Shown here in pieces: positions 53,455 through 62,229 of a stretch of 64,000 nucleotides of DNA (position 1 is the first letter of the stretch; every line of letters begins with the position of its first letter). This stretch comes from Nitrospira sp. (GTDB lineage Bacteria; Nitrospirota; Nitrospiria; Nitrospirales; Nitrospiraceae): NCBI GenBank assembly GCA_022842445.1, contig JALHPO010000003.1:248001-312000 (forward strand). The letters are read 5' to 3'. A program made the position numbers and the translations under genes. The notes under the pieces were generated by a model, which had not been told where the DNA came from, did no database searches, and saw nothing but the letters and a program-made list of their open reading frames with translations.

Positions 53455-54314
53455 TGGAAGCGAGACTCCAGCACGGCACGCATCACGTCAACCGGAGCGG
53501 GCCTGTTCGTCCACAGTTCAAACTGGGTCACCGCCTGGTGGAGAAACATTTCGAGGCCAGGAATCGTCTTGCACCCGGCGCCCTTGGCTTCCATGAGCAA
53601 TCGCGTTGCCCTTGGATTGTAGACAATGTCCATAACAGCAAGGTCTGGATGAAACAGCGAGGCCGGCACGCAGGTCGCGTCGACCTTGGGAGACATACCG
53701 ACAGGGGTGCAGTGAATCAGGATCTGCGCGTCAGGTACCGTCCGGCCAAGAGTGCTGTCGTCGAGAAAGGCATCCTCAATGGCCACATTCGACTTGGACC
53801 GGAGATCGCTTGCCAATGCCGTACGTTCTTTGTCATCGACTCCGAGCAGGGTCAACTTCTCTGCTCCGGAATCCGCCGCCAGTGCGAACGCGATAGCCCG
53901 CGCGGCACCTCCTGATCCCAGCATAACGATGCGCCGGCCCGTGAGCTTGATCCCGCCCTCACGCAACGCCCGCAAGGCGCCCGTGGCGTCGGTATTGTAG
54001 CCGATCAGCCGACCGTTCTCAGCCACGATAGTATTGATCGCGCCGATGTGCTGCGCCGTCGGTTCCAGATCGTCCAGAAACGGGACCGCAGATACCTTGT
54101 GCGGGATAGTCACACTGGCACCGCGAAAGTTCCCCAACGCGCGGAGGCCCTGGATCGCTTCTCCAATCATCACCACTTTCCACGCCAGATATACACAGTC
54201 AATGCCAAGCGCCTGAAAGGCCGCATTGTGGATGGCTGGAGAGAGCGAATGCTCGACAGGATTTCCGATAACCCCACAAAACTGAGTGTGAGCGCCAATA
54301 TCCATCTGCTTCAT
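53451..54314 (-). CDS. aroE: Shikimate dehydrogenase
   Basis: Protein of 287 residues that reduces 3-dehydroshikimate with NADPH. Substrate motif PVEHSLSPAIHNAAF, catalytic lysine in GASVTIPHK, nucleotide loop LGSGGAARAI and the C-terminal PGLEMFLHQA are all intact. The ATG at 54314 is preferred to a GTG three codons upstream. It lies between an SDR gene and aroK, with which it overlaps. Confidence 0.96.
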   Translation of the reverse strand: MKQMDIGAHTQFCGVIGNPVEHSLSPAIHNAAFQALGIDCVYLAWKVVMIGEAIQGLRALGNFRGASVTIPHKVSAVPFLDDLEPTAQHIGAINTIVAENGRLIGYNTDATGALRALREGGIKLTGRRIVMLGSGGAARAIAFALAADSGAEKLTLLGVDDKERTALASDLRSKSNVAIEDAFLDDSTLGRTVPDAQILIHCTPVGMSPKVDATCVPASLFHPDLAVMDIVYNPRATRLLMEAKGAGCKTIPGLEMFLHQAVTQFELWTNRPAPVDVMRAVLESRFQ

Positions 54315-54342
54315 GTCACACACCCTACTGGGAAGCTTTGAA

Positions 54343-55104
54343 CTACCCCTTATAGACGGTCATCCCTCCATCGATCGTGAACGTTCCGCCGGTCACCCAT
54401 GTCGCTTCATCGGATGCCAGGTACAACACCATGCCGGCGACCTCCTCGGGAGTCCCCGCACGACGAATGGCATACTGGGCAAGAATCGACTGAAGCATCT
54501 CCGGGTTTGCCATAAGCGGTGCCGCCATTGGTGTATCGATCAGAGCGGGATTCACGACGTTGCAGCGAATCCCGTCTTTGGCGTAATCGATGGCAACTGC
54601 TCGAGTAAGCGCATCGAGACCACCTTTTGAGGCGGAATAGGCGGATAACCCTGGAATACCGACCACACTGGCGACAGATGAGATGTTCACAATGGAACCG
54701 CATCCTTGTGTCAGCATCTGAGGAACAACGGCCCTCGTCATTCGGAACACGCCGGTGAGATTGATGTCGAAGATCTTGTCCCACGTTGCATCATCGATTT
54801 CATGCAATCGCTTGCCGAAGTCGCCGATCCCGGCATTGTTGACCAATACGTCAATCCGGCCGAAGCTGTCGAGGGTTTTCCGGACAACGTCCTGGGCATG
54901 CACCTCATCCGTCACGGAACCGGAAACAGCCAGGGCTCTCCCATTGCTCTGCCGAACGATCTTCACCACCCGGTCCAATTCCTGTTGGCGGCGTCCAGTG
55001 ACAACCACCGACGCGCCTTCCAGGGCAAAACGCTTGGCCACCGCCTCTCCAATCCCGGCATTCCCCCCCGTAATGACAGCAACTTTTCCTTCAAGCCGCT
55101 TCAT
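54343..55104 (-). CDS. Short-chain dehydrogenase/reductase
   Basis: Protein of 253 residues. Classical SDR: cofactor motif TGGNAGIGEAV, NNAGIG, catalytic S-Y-K (with YSASKGG), and the C-terminal WVTGGTFTIDGG. The acidic residue after the glycine loop is replaced (VTGRRQQE), which suggests NADPH. Its substrate is unknown; the nearby aroE and aroK do not need it. It is coupled to the trmI gene just upstream. Confidence 0.9.
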   Translation of the reverse strand: MKRLEGKVAVITGGNAGIGEAVAKRFALEGASVVVTGRRQQELDRVVKIVRQSNGRALAVSGSVTDEVHAQDVVRKTLDSFGRIDVLVNNAGIGDFGKRLHEIDDATWDKIFDINLTGVFRMTRAVVPQMLTQGCGSIVNISSVASVVGIPGLSAYSASKGGLDALTRAVAIDYAKDGIRCNVVNPALIDTPMAAPLMANPEMLQSILAQYAIRRAGTPEEVAGMVLYLASDEATWVTGGTFTIDGGMTVYKG

Positions 55105-55109
55105 TCCAG

Positions 55110-55976
55110 TCAACCCCTTTCTTCACTCTCCAGCCTTGTGCCGAAAGTGTCGTCGCCTATTTCCCGCCCCTGGCCTGCAGTCAGCAAACCCGGTTCCACT
55201 TTCCTTGCCACCGTGAGAAAGCCCGAATGGGCAACCATGCGGTGATCGGGCCGCACACTTCGACCTTGAACCGACCAGGTCCTCAGCAACGTCTCAAATG
55301 TTTCCACCATGGCAAAGACTGCCGTACGCTCAAGTGCCTCGACCGTTTGCATAACTTGAGGAACAGTGGGAACGAAACTCACATAGATCCCGCCGGACCG
55401 AAGAGCACTGGCGGCATGAGGAATCACCTGCCATGGCTCCGGAAGATCGAGGACCACGCGATCGAACGGGATGCCATCATCAAGCAACTCAATACCCTCA
55501 TAGGCATTCTTGCGCAATGACACCAGGTTGGAGACAGGCCCCATATAGCGTTCGATGTTGAGCAACGCAGTGCGCGCAAAGTCGTCCCGCACGTCATAGG
55601 TCACCACCAAGCCTCTTAGCCCGACGGCGCGCAATAGTGCCATGGTCAGAGCCCCTGACCCGGTTCCGGCCTCAAATACCCGAGCCCCCGGATAGACATC
55701 CGCCCACATCGGAATAAGCGCAAGATCCTTTGGGTAAAGCACTTGCGCGCCACGTGGCATCTTGAGCACATAGTCCCCAAACGTCGGCCTGATCGCCAAC
55801 ATCTTCTTCCCGCGGGACAACGTCACCATGGTCGCATCAAGGCGTCCTATAAGCGCATCGTGTGCGATAGTCTGCCCACTGAATTGATATATTTCCCCGG
55901 CCTTCAGTGTCAGCGCATAGTGACGCCCCTTCTGATCGACGAGATGAATCCGTTCACCATTGGCAAGCTGCAACAT
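55110..55976 (-). CDS. TrmI-type tRNA (adenine-58-N1) methyltransferase
   Basis: Protein of 288 residues. The N-terminal beta domain (about 1-70, LVDQKGRHYALTLKAGEIYQ) precedes a Rossmann SAM-binding domain with VFEAGTGSGALTMALLRAVG and the active-site DLPEPWQVI. This matches TrmI/GCD14, which makes m1A58 in the tRNA T loop. The first gene of the operon leading to aroK. The C-terminal 30 residues are a variable tail. Confidence 0.9.
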   Translation of the reverse strand: MLQLANGERIHLVDQKGRHYALTLKAGEIYQFSGQTIAHDALIGRLDATMVTLSRGKKMLAIRPTFGDYVLKMPRGAQVLYPKDLALIPMWADVYPGARVFEAGTGSGALTMALLRAVGLRGLVVTYDVRDDFARTALLNIERYMGPVSNLVSLRKNAYEGIELLDDGIPFDRVVLDLPEPWQVIPHAASALRSGGIYVSFVPTVPQVMQTVEALERTAVFAMVETFETLLRTWSVQGRSVRPDHRMVAHSGFLTVARKVEPGLLTAGQGREIGDDTFGTRLESEERG

Positions 55977-56234
55977 GGCGGCATTCTAGGGGGTTCATTC
56001 TGTGGTTTGCAACCGAGCCCCCGTCCTTCGGCCAGATGTTTCATGACCGTTCGTCGAGGAATTATATGGAGAGACAAAGCCTGAAAACCAACCGTCCATC
56101 GCACGCAGTCGGATCAGGATATCAAGCATTGGTCATCTTGATCCCGCGCCCGGTCCCGCACCATAAGCCATACGCCCTGGACTTTATAACCGGATGATAT
56201 CTCAGTTGGTAGATCCACTGATGAATCATGCCGG
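55977..56234. other. Gap with a tRNA-like scrap
   Basis: About 258 bp before the small ORF at 56235, with no gene supported. Around 56193-56216 the sequence ATATCTCAGTTGGTAGAT resembles a tRNA D arm with a perfect four-base stem, but no anticodon, T or acceptor stem follows. It may be a decayed tRNA fragment. Confidence 0.35.
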
Positions 56235-56399
56235 TTAATAAGCCGTCACTCGGATGGTGTGGCGATTCAGCCCTAGGACTGTAGGCAATTCTGCATAGTT
56301 GCCGCACAACTGAGACAGAACGGTCTCCTCTTCTTCATTAAGCCTCTCTAATAGTCTTGCAATTTCGAGGTGATCGCACCGACCCGTTCTCATCTTCAA
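56235..56399 (-). CDS. Small hypothetical protein
   Basis: Frame of 54 residues from a TTG at 56399, with AAGGAG seven bases upstream. It reads MKMRTGRCDHLEIARLLERL, then NEEEETVLSQLCGNY, and ends LNRHTIRVTAY. It is acidic in the middle and largely helical. No family is recognised. It is divergent from the sigma-factor gene at 56522. Confidence 0.4.
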   Translation of the reverse strand: MKMRTGRCDHLEIARLLERLNEEEETVLSQLCGNYAELPTVLGLNRHTIRVTAY

Positions 56400-56521
56400 T
56401 CCAGCACTCCTTTTGCTTGATAGAGCGATACACAAAGGAGCAGCCAGAATGAATCCTCTTGCTTCCATCACGCTCTAACAGAAGTAGACGGATCGGCAAC
56501 CACAAGATGAAAGGTGATGCC

Positions 56522-57781
56522 ATGCATGATGAAGGACTTCGGACGGCGGATGAAGTTGACAGCAAGGAGACTGTCGATACCGACGTGGACGCGGATGACC
56601 AGCAGGCAAGCGGCTTGCTTGGGGTGATCGGCCGTAACGACACACAGAGAGCCGCTCAAGAGGAACAATCTGCACCAGCCATGCGTACGAGCCATGGTGC
56701 AAGTCCGTTCTTATTGGAGTCCCTGTACTTCCGCTCGTTCGGTCAGAGGGAGCTGCTCACACGCGAAGAAGAAGTGGCTGTTGCAAAGCAGGTCGATCAG
56801 GGCACACGTCGAATTCGAGTTGCCTTGCGCCATGTCCTCAAGATACTCGCCCGCTCGAAACACACGCCGGCTTTGTCAGACTCCGTCAAAAACCTTCAAC
56901 TCATCAAGCAACTAAGCGGACTCTCAGCCAAGGCGCTGGATGATGTGGAGCAGACGCTCCTTGCCATACTGAAACCGCCGGTTCGCACGATGAAACCTGC
57001 CGCCACGACGGGAAAACGGCTGAAGGTCCTGCTCGACGAAATTCGGTCCGCGCGAGTCGTCCTCGAACGAGGCAAAGACGAACTGGTGCGGCGAAACCTG
57101 CGATTGGTGGTTGATGTTGCGAAACACTATACCGGCCGAGGGCTCGCCTTGCTCGACCTCGTCCAAGAAGGCAACATCGGCCTGATGAAAGCCGCCGAAC
57201 GCTACCAGTACCGAAAAGGGTTCAAGTTCAGCACCTATGCCACGTGGTGGATTAGGCAAGGTATTACGCGGGCTATTGCGGATCAATCACGAACCATCCG
57301 CATTCCGGTCCACCAGACCGAAGCCTCCCATCGCATTGTTCGGGTGACGCGCCGCCTTGGACAGCAGTTCGGACGTCCTGCTCGCATAGAAGAGATCGCC
57401 CACGTGCTTCGCATGAGACCCGATCGGCTCCATGACACTGTTCAGGCATTCCAAGAACCAGTGGCGCTGGAAACGCCGATTGGCGATGGGGAGACGCAGT
57501 TCGGGGACATGATTCCGGATCAACTCGCAGTGCCCCCCGATGCCCACGTACACCGAACTGAGATGACGACGCAGTTGGATCGAATTCTCGGAATTCTCAC
57601 ACCGAGGGAACAAACAGTAATCCGCCTCCGCTTCGGGATTGGTTACGAGGAGGCTCGCACCTTGGAACAAGTCGGCCAGAACCTGTCGGTCACGCGCGAG
57701 CGCATCCGCCAAATCGAGGCGAAGGCGCTCAAAAAGCTCAAGACGCCTGAAATCCGTGAACTCTTCGCTGCCATCAAGTAA
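56522..57781 (+). CDS. Sigma-70 family RNA polymerase sigma factor (RpoD/RpoS type)
   Basis: Protein of 419 residues. An acidic N-terminus precedes region 1.2 (FLLESLYFRSFGQRELLTRE), then a spacer of about 100 residues, then region 2 (LVRRNLRLVVDVAKHYTGRG, LLDLVQEGNIGLMKAAERY, FSTYATWWIRQGITRAI), region 3 and region 4 (TLEQVGQNLSVTRERIRQIE). The spacer makes it longer than RpoS. It resembles RpoS-like or secondary RpoD factors rather than the housekeeping form, which usually has a longer 1.1 region. The ATG at 56522 has AAAGGTGA upstream. Confidence 0.88.
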   Translation: MHDEGLRTADEVDSKETVDTDVDADDQQASGLLGVIGRNDTQRAAQEEQSAPAMRTSHGASPFLLESLYFRSFGQRELLTREEEVAVAKQVDQGTRRIRVALRHVLKILARSKHTPALSDSVKNLQLIKQLSGLSAKALDDVEQTLLAILKPPVRTMKPAATTGKRLKVLLDEIRSARVVLERGKDELVRRNLRLVVDVAKHYTGRGLALLDLVQEGNIGLMKAAERYQYRKGFKFSTYATWWIRQGITRAIADQSRTIRIPVHQTEASHRIVRVTRRLGQQFGRPARIEEIAHVLRMRPDRLHDTVQAFQEPVALETPIGDGETQFGDMIPDQLAVPPDAHVHRTEMTTQLDRILGILTPREQTVIRLRFGIGYEEARTLEQVGQNLSVTRERIRQIEAKALKKLKTPEIRELFAAIK

Positions 57782-57804
57782 GCACTCTGGTTATTCGCAA
57801 ACCC

Positions 57805-57830
57805 GCAGGCCGGGCGAATGCCCGGCCTGC
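57805..57830 (+). terminator. Hairpin after the sigma-factor gene
   Basis: A perfect 11-bp GC-rich stem (GCAGGCCGGGC and its complement) with a GAAT loop, 24 bases after the stop. The downstream bases include only a short TTT run, so it is a weak or Rho-aided terminator, or an RNA-stabilising structure. Confidence 0.6.
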
Positions 57831-57952
57831 GAGATCCCGCTTTCCCCCCGATAACAAGTTATGCGACAATGTTTCCTCTATGGATGTGCGCGACATCGCC
57901 ACAAGAGACTCTCTCCTTACCACACATCGCTTATTCCGATGCCTAGAAACCT

Positions 57953-58774
57953 ATGCAGACCGCCCTTTATTCCAAAGATAAATCAGTGACTGAGTTCTGT
58001 GCCTTGGAGCGTCCGGTCCGCGCAACGGATCCTGTGTTTCCAACTGCCACCGCTGGATCACTCCTTGTCTTCCCCACACCCGTCCCCTATTCCGTTGCAT
58101 GGGACCTACAGTCACGCCTCCACCATGAGCGCCTCTCTGATGTGAGACCGGATACAGTCGTCATCCTTGAACACCAGCCTGTCTATACACTCGGACGCAG
58201 CACCCAGGCATCCGATTGGGGCGGGGATGAAACCCTCTTGCGCGTCAATGGAACGGCATTGCATCGGGTGAATCGCGGAGGATCAGCCACCTACCATGGC
58301 CCCGGACAAATCGTCGTGTATCCGATCCTCAAGTTGGCTCAGCACGCTCCAGGCCCGAGACGACTCGTCCAGCTGCTTGAAGACGTGATCATTCGCCTGC
58401 TGAAACACTGGGATATCGACGGCCATCGAATCGAGAAGAGGCCGGGGATCTGGGTGCTGACGCCTCAACCGGCAAAGATCGCGTCTATCGGAATCCGCAT
58501 TGAACGAGGCATTACCCTGCACGGATTTGCGCTCAACGTCGATATGGACCTGACGCCCTTTCAACGGATCCGTCCATGCGGATTTGCCGATTGCCTGGTC
58601 AGCTCCATGAACGCGCTCTGCAGCAAGACCGTCCCTCTCGATGAGGTCAAGTCTGATCTTGCCCGGATATTCGGTGAGGTGTTTTCGATTGAGTGGACCA
58701 GCGTAGCAACGCATCCCGGCACACGCGTTACTGCAGCCGATGAGTTCGTGCCGATCAACCGATTCAACCTGTAA
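57953..58774 (+). CDS. lipB: LipB, octanoyl-[ACP]:protein octanoyltransferase
   Basis: Protein of 273 residues. The family block HRVNRGGSATYHGPGQIVVYP, the catalytic lysine in AKIASIGIRIERGITLHGFA and the catalytic cysteine in IRPCGFADCLVSSM are intact. It moves octanoyl groups onto lipoyl domains of 2-oxoacid dehydrogenases and the glycine cleavage H protein. A poorly conserved N-terminus of about 35 residues is extra, and no strong ribosome-binding site precedes the ATG. lipA is not in the window. glutamate dehydrogenase follows 14 bases later. Confidence 0.93.
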   Translation: MQTALYSKDKSVTEFCALERPVRATDPVFPTATAGSLLVFPTPVPYSVAWDLQSRLHHERLSDVRPDTVVILEHQPVYTLGRSTQASDWGGDETLLRVNGTALHRVNRGGSATYHGPGQIVVYPILKLAQHAPGPRRLVQLLEDVIIRLLKHWDIDGHRIEKRPGIWVLTPQPAKIASIGIRIERGITLHGFALNVDMDLTPFQRIRPCGFADCLVSSMNALCSKTVPLDEVKSDLARIFGEVFSIEWTSVATHPGTRVTAADEFVPINRFNL

Positions 58775-58788
58775 CGGATCGAGAGCTT

Positions 58789-60045
58789 ATGCAGGAGCTT
58801 GACACCCACACCTTTCGTTTGGCAGTTGCGCAATTCGATCGAGCGGCTGAGGCGATGCAGTTGGACCCGAACCTGCGTGAACGGTTGAAGCTGCCCCAAC
58901 GTTCGCTCATCGTCAGCCTGCCGGTGCGCATGGATGATGGACGGGTGGAAGTCTTTACCGGCTATCGGGTGCAACACGACTCCTCGCGCGGCCCCTGCAA
59001 AGGAGGCATTCGGTATCATCAGGACGTGAGCCTCGGAGAGGTTTCGGCCCTTGCAATGTGGATGACGTGGAAATGCGCCTTGGCGGGCTTGCCCTATGGC
59101 GGAGCAAAAGGCGGCATTCAGGTTTCTCCGAAGAAGTTATCCCCCGCTGAATTACAGCGACTCACTCGGCGCTATGCCGCTGAAATTTTCCCCCTCATCG
59201 GCCCCGACAAAGACGTGCCCGCCCCCGACGTGGGAACCGACGCGCAAGTCATGTCATGGATCATGGATACCTATAGCCAACAGGTCGGCTATGCGGTTCC
59301 AGGCGTGGTGACCGGCAAACCGCTCTCGCTTGGCGGCAGCCTCGGGCGCGAAGAAGCCACCGGACGAGGGGTCGTCTATGTCACACTGGAAGCGCTCCGC
59401 CACCTCAAGCTATCGATCGAGAATTCGACGGTAGCCATCCAAGGCTTCGGGAATGTCGGTTCCCACACCGCGCTCATCATGCAGCAAGAAGGCGCGCGAG
59501 TCGTCGCCATCAGCGATGTGACCGGGGGCATCTACAATGCCAAGGGGCTGGACATCCCTGAACTGATCAGGCGTTACCGGAACTCAGGACAATCGCTCGC
59601 TGACACGAAGATGGGGGAGTTCATTACGAACGAAGAATTACTGCAGCTAGACTGTACGGTACTCGTTCCCGCAGCCCTCTCGGAGCAGATTACTGAAACC
59701 AATGCCGACCGCCTTCGCTGTCGCATTCTATCGGAAGGGGCAAACGGCCCTACGACCCTGGAAGCCGACCGCATACTCGTAGAGAAAGGCATTTTTATTA
59801 TTCCTGATATTCTGGCAAATTCAGGCGGGGTGATCGTGTCTTATTTCGAATGGGTGCAAGATCTTCAACGATTCTTTTGGAGCGCGAGCGATATTCAGCA
59901 GCGGTTGCACAATATCATCACGTCGGCCTTTCATCGTACTCTTCAGTTCTCAAACGAACGACGCACATCGATGCGCATGGCAGCGCTCATGAGCGGAATC
60001 GATCAAGTCGCCCAAGCGCATCTCCAACGCGGACTCTATCCGTAA
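58789..60045 (+). CDS. Glutamate dehydrogenase (hexameric, GluDH class)
   Basis: Protein of 418 residues. The substrate-binding KGGIRYH and PYGGAKGGI (catalytic lysine) and the nucleotide loop IQGFGNVGSH are clear, and the C-terminal half ends with FHRTLQFSNERRTSMRMAALM. It interconverts glutamate and 2-oxoglutarate plus ammonium. The acidic residue after the loop points to NAD more than NADP, but this is weak evidence. It follows lipB after 14 bases. Confidence 0.95.
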   Translation: MQELDTHTFRLAVAQFDRAAEAMQLDPNLRERLKLPQRSLIVSLPVRMDDGRVEVFTGYRVQHDSSRGPCKGGIRYHQDVSLGEVSALAMWMTWKCALAGLPYGGAKGGIQVSPKKLSPAELQRLTRRYAAEIFPLIGPDKDVPAPDVGTDAQVMSWIMDTYSQQVGYAVPGVVTGKPLSLGGSLGREEATGRGVVYVTLEALRHLKLSIENSTVAIQGFGNVGSHTALIMQQEGARVVAISDVTGGIYNAKGLDIPELIRRYRNSGQSLADTKMGEFITNEELLQLDCTVLVPAALSEQITETNADRLRCRILSEGANGPTTLEADRILVEKGIFIIPDILANSGGVIVSYFEWVQDLQRFFWSASDIQQRLHNIITSAFHRTLQFSNERRTSMRMAALMSGIDQVAQAHLQRGLYP

Positions 60046-60100
60046 CGGAGCGGTAGACAGTGGCACGAGACGAAGTATCAACAGCGTGGAAACACCATTG

Positions 60101-60136
60101 TGGTGTGGGCTGGCCCCATTTCTCAAGCCCACACCA
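60101..60136 (+). terminator. Hairpin after the glutamate dehydrogenase gene
   Basis: TGGTGTGGGCT and its exact complement AGCCCACACCA make an 11-bp stem with a 14-base loop. It lies 55 bases after the stop. No T run follows. It may end transcription weakly or protect the mRNA. Confidence 0.5.
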
Positions 60137-60146
60137 AGGCCAGTTG

Positions 60147-60353
60147 ATGACCCTCGATACTGTCATCAGCGGGTGTGTGGTGTTCTTTCTGGACAGTCCA
60201 GAAGGACTCGACCACCAACGGATGGCCCTTGTGCGAGACTGTTTGGACGAGCTGACCGAGCTGACTGCAGAACTGGATGCAGACTCCCAGACTTACTTTC
60301 TCCGCCTGCGACAGCTCGGAGAAATGCTGCTGACCACAACACCACAGCCATAA
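60147..60353 (+). CDS. Small helical hypothetical protein
   Basis: Protein of 68 residues from the ATG at 60147, beginning MTLDTVISGCVVFFLDSPEG and continuing with HQRMALVRDCLDELTELTAE. It is acidic and mostly helical. The longer frame would translate the upstream hairpin. AAGG lies seven bases before the ATG. No family is recognised. Confidence 0.6.
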   Translation: MTLDTVISGCVVFFLDSPEGLDHQRMALVRDCLDELTELTAELDADSQTYFLRLRQLGEMLLTTTPQP

Positions 60354-60381
60354 TCGCAGTTCAGGAGTAAAGGAGAAGAGA

Positions 60382-60915
60382 ATGGGGAAGTATCGTGCGG
60401 CACTCATATTGGTCTTGGCTGTTGTAGCCCCCCTCGCCAGCCTTATCCCTTCGGCTCACGCCGAACCGTATGAGCTGAGTAAGCACGACATAACAGAGTC
60501 CGCATCGATTTCGAGCGCCGCCATCTCACTCTTCGGCATCAAACTCGGTGACTCAGAGACCGCCGCCATCGAGACCCTGGTCAACGGATCAATACCGGGT
60601 GTCAAGGCCGAGCAGGAAGCGGCCTTCATCTTCCTGCTCGATCAACGAAAACCAACCGGCCCCATGGCCGGCGTGCGCATCCAGGATGGGAAAGTCGATC
60701 TGATTTTTATCAACAACCGATTCGCGCACAAGACCAGAGGCATATTCCGCAACGTACTGAACAGCGAGAGCCCGGATGACATCCGTAAATTGCTGGGCAA
60801 GGAAGACTACGGCGATGAAAACGTGCTGGGCGCCGTCATGGCCTATGATAAGCAGGGCTTTCAGGTGAACTATCTGGGGAAAGACATCAACATCGAATTC
60901 GTCCTGCCGCGTTAA
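60382..60915 (+). CDS. Secreted hypothetical protein
   Basis: Protein of 177 residues with a clear signal peptide (about 1-28, ending SAHA). The mature part begins EPYELSKHDITESASISSAA and later has LLGKEDYGDENVLGAVMAYD and a C-terminal beta-strand run (FQVNYLGKDINIEFVLPR). It lacks cysteines apart from none in the mature part. The family is unknown to me. It is probably periplasmic. Confidence 0.72.
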   Translation: MGKYRAALILVLAVVAPLASLIPSAHAEPYELSKHDITESASISSAAISLFGIKLGDSETAAIETLVNGSIPGVKAEQEAAFIFLLDQRKPTGPMAGVRIQDGKVDLIFINNRFAHKTRGIFRNVLNSESPDDIRKLLGKEDYGDENVLGAVMAYDKQGFQVNYLGKDINIEFVLPR

Positions 60916-60988
60916 CTCACCGTACCCCCCACACTCGGCGACCCCACCCCCTCGGATGGAGTCGCTCGAACGTGCGGAGTTCCGCTGT

Positions 60989-61372
60989 TCAGTACATAGT
61001 GCTACCCGATGCTGACACGCCAGAGTTTTCTCCGGTTGCCGCCTTCGAACGCCCTTTTGCGCTGATTCGATCACGAATCTTGTCATAGATGCCATTCGAT
61101 ACAACCTTGCGGGCTTTCAATTCATCAACGGACGAGTACGGCCGGCCCTCCACAATCTTCTTCGCGTGCGCGGCCCCTACGCCTGGGAGTGACTTCAGGT
61201 CCGTGAGCGTGGCCGAATTGATATCGATCAACTTCATGTCACCGCTGCTTGCCCCCCCAGCCTTTACGGTTTCTGATTGGGGCAGTAGCTTCGGCGGCGT
61301 GCCAGCTGTGGCGGTTGAAGTCAGGGCGAGCAGGGCGATTGAAAGGGCCAGGAATCGGACAGAGTAGTTCAT
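60989..61372 (-). CDS. Secreted helix-hairpin-helix (ComEA-like) protein
   Basis: Protein of 127 residues. A signal peptide (about 1-23) ends in TATAG. A ComEA-type helix-hairpin-helix domain (about 45-105) has IDINSATLTDLKSLPGVGAA and VVSNGIYDKIRDRI. Such domains bind DNA outside the cytoplasm, as ComEA does in natural transformation, but stand-alone forms are common and their role is often unknown. AGGAGG precedes the ATG at 61372. Confidence 0.85.
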   Translation of the reverse strand: MNYSVRFLALSIALLALTSTATAGTPPKLLPQSETVKAGGASSGDMKLIDINSATLTDLKSLPGVGAAHAKKIVEGRPYSSVDELKARKVVSNGIYDKIRDRISAKGRSKAATGENSGVSASGSTMY

Positions 61373-61701
61373 GGCATTCCTCCTTGATTGCAAAAACCGT
61401 TGGATAGTTGTGTGGATCTCAACCGTGCGCCTCGGTTGCTGGTGATCCGTTTCTTGCCGGCCCTAGCCTTACTGCGAGATTCGTTCCACTATCGAAGACA
61501 AGGGAAAACCAGATGATTGACCGATTTGGCTAGTCCGAGCCGTATCTCGCAGGAGGGGTTCGTATCGGGAGGGATACACCCAAGGCTGATTGGATGGATC
61601 AGGTGGAGGAAAATAGAACCGGTTACTGCACCCTCTCACTCGCGCGTAACCCGCAGTCGACCAGGCACTTGGCGATGACCGACGGGCAGTTGGTTAAGGA
61701 T
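61373..61701. other. Gap between the ComEA-like gene and the IS relic; no gene
   Basis: About 329 bp with no gene supported. The ComEA-like promoter should lie on its left side. No repeat or RNA was recognised. Confidence 0.5.
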
Positions 61702-61953
61702 TCAACGCCTGACTCCATCTATTGCCCCTCCTTTATTTGACCTTGGGAGATGACGTCCTCGACCACGCAGTTTATCCACCAACCTCCACATGTGGGCGAT
61801 GCCCTCATTTGGGTGAGTACTCCTTCCGGCCGGATGGTCGCGCTTCCTGGAAAGCCTCCAACTCGGTAAGCGCATCGAGATCTTTGGGGCGGCTGGCATT
61901 GCATCTTTGAGAATGGACACAACCTGCGTCTCGGTGAACTTCGACTGGCACAT
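61702..61953 (-). pseudogene. IS3-family transposase OrfA relic
   Basis: The minus strand begins MCQSKFTETQVVSILKDA, a close match to the start of IS3-family OrfA (FTE.QI..ILKEAEAG), and then loses the family pattern, with frame changes. Upstream at 62000-62024 the string TGACCTGTCTACTTTTCGGG resembles the terminal repeat of this family. Only a stub remains, with no OrfB. Confidence 0.6.
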
Positions 61954-62229
61954 GGGGACCTCCATCTCGGGTGGCTATTCTGCCAGAAAGTTCTTCTTCT
62001 GACCTGTCTACTTTTCGGGGGAGCTTACGCCGTTGGGCCGGGGCTGCCCGGTAATAGACGGTCTGGATAGGGGACTATGCTGGTCTGGTTACGTCCCGAT
62101 GGTCAATCCCGTGGTTCTCAGACGCAGAGATGGGCGGTGCAACGAAGGAGGCGAAGGAGCCGGCGGACTTCAGACCACCGCCGTAACACCCAACCGTCTA
62201 TCGGATGACAGAAAACGGCCGGAGATGGG

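Noticed and set aside
56193..56216. Possible tRNA
   Set aside because: Only a D-arm-like piece is present; no anticodon, T or acceptor stem could be paired.
60086..60370. Alternative frame over the small gene at 60147
   Set aside because: Arginine-rich and without a ribosome-binding site; the 60147 frame has better composition.
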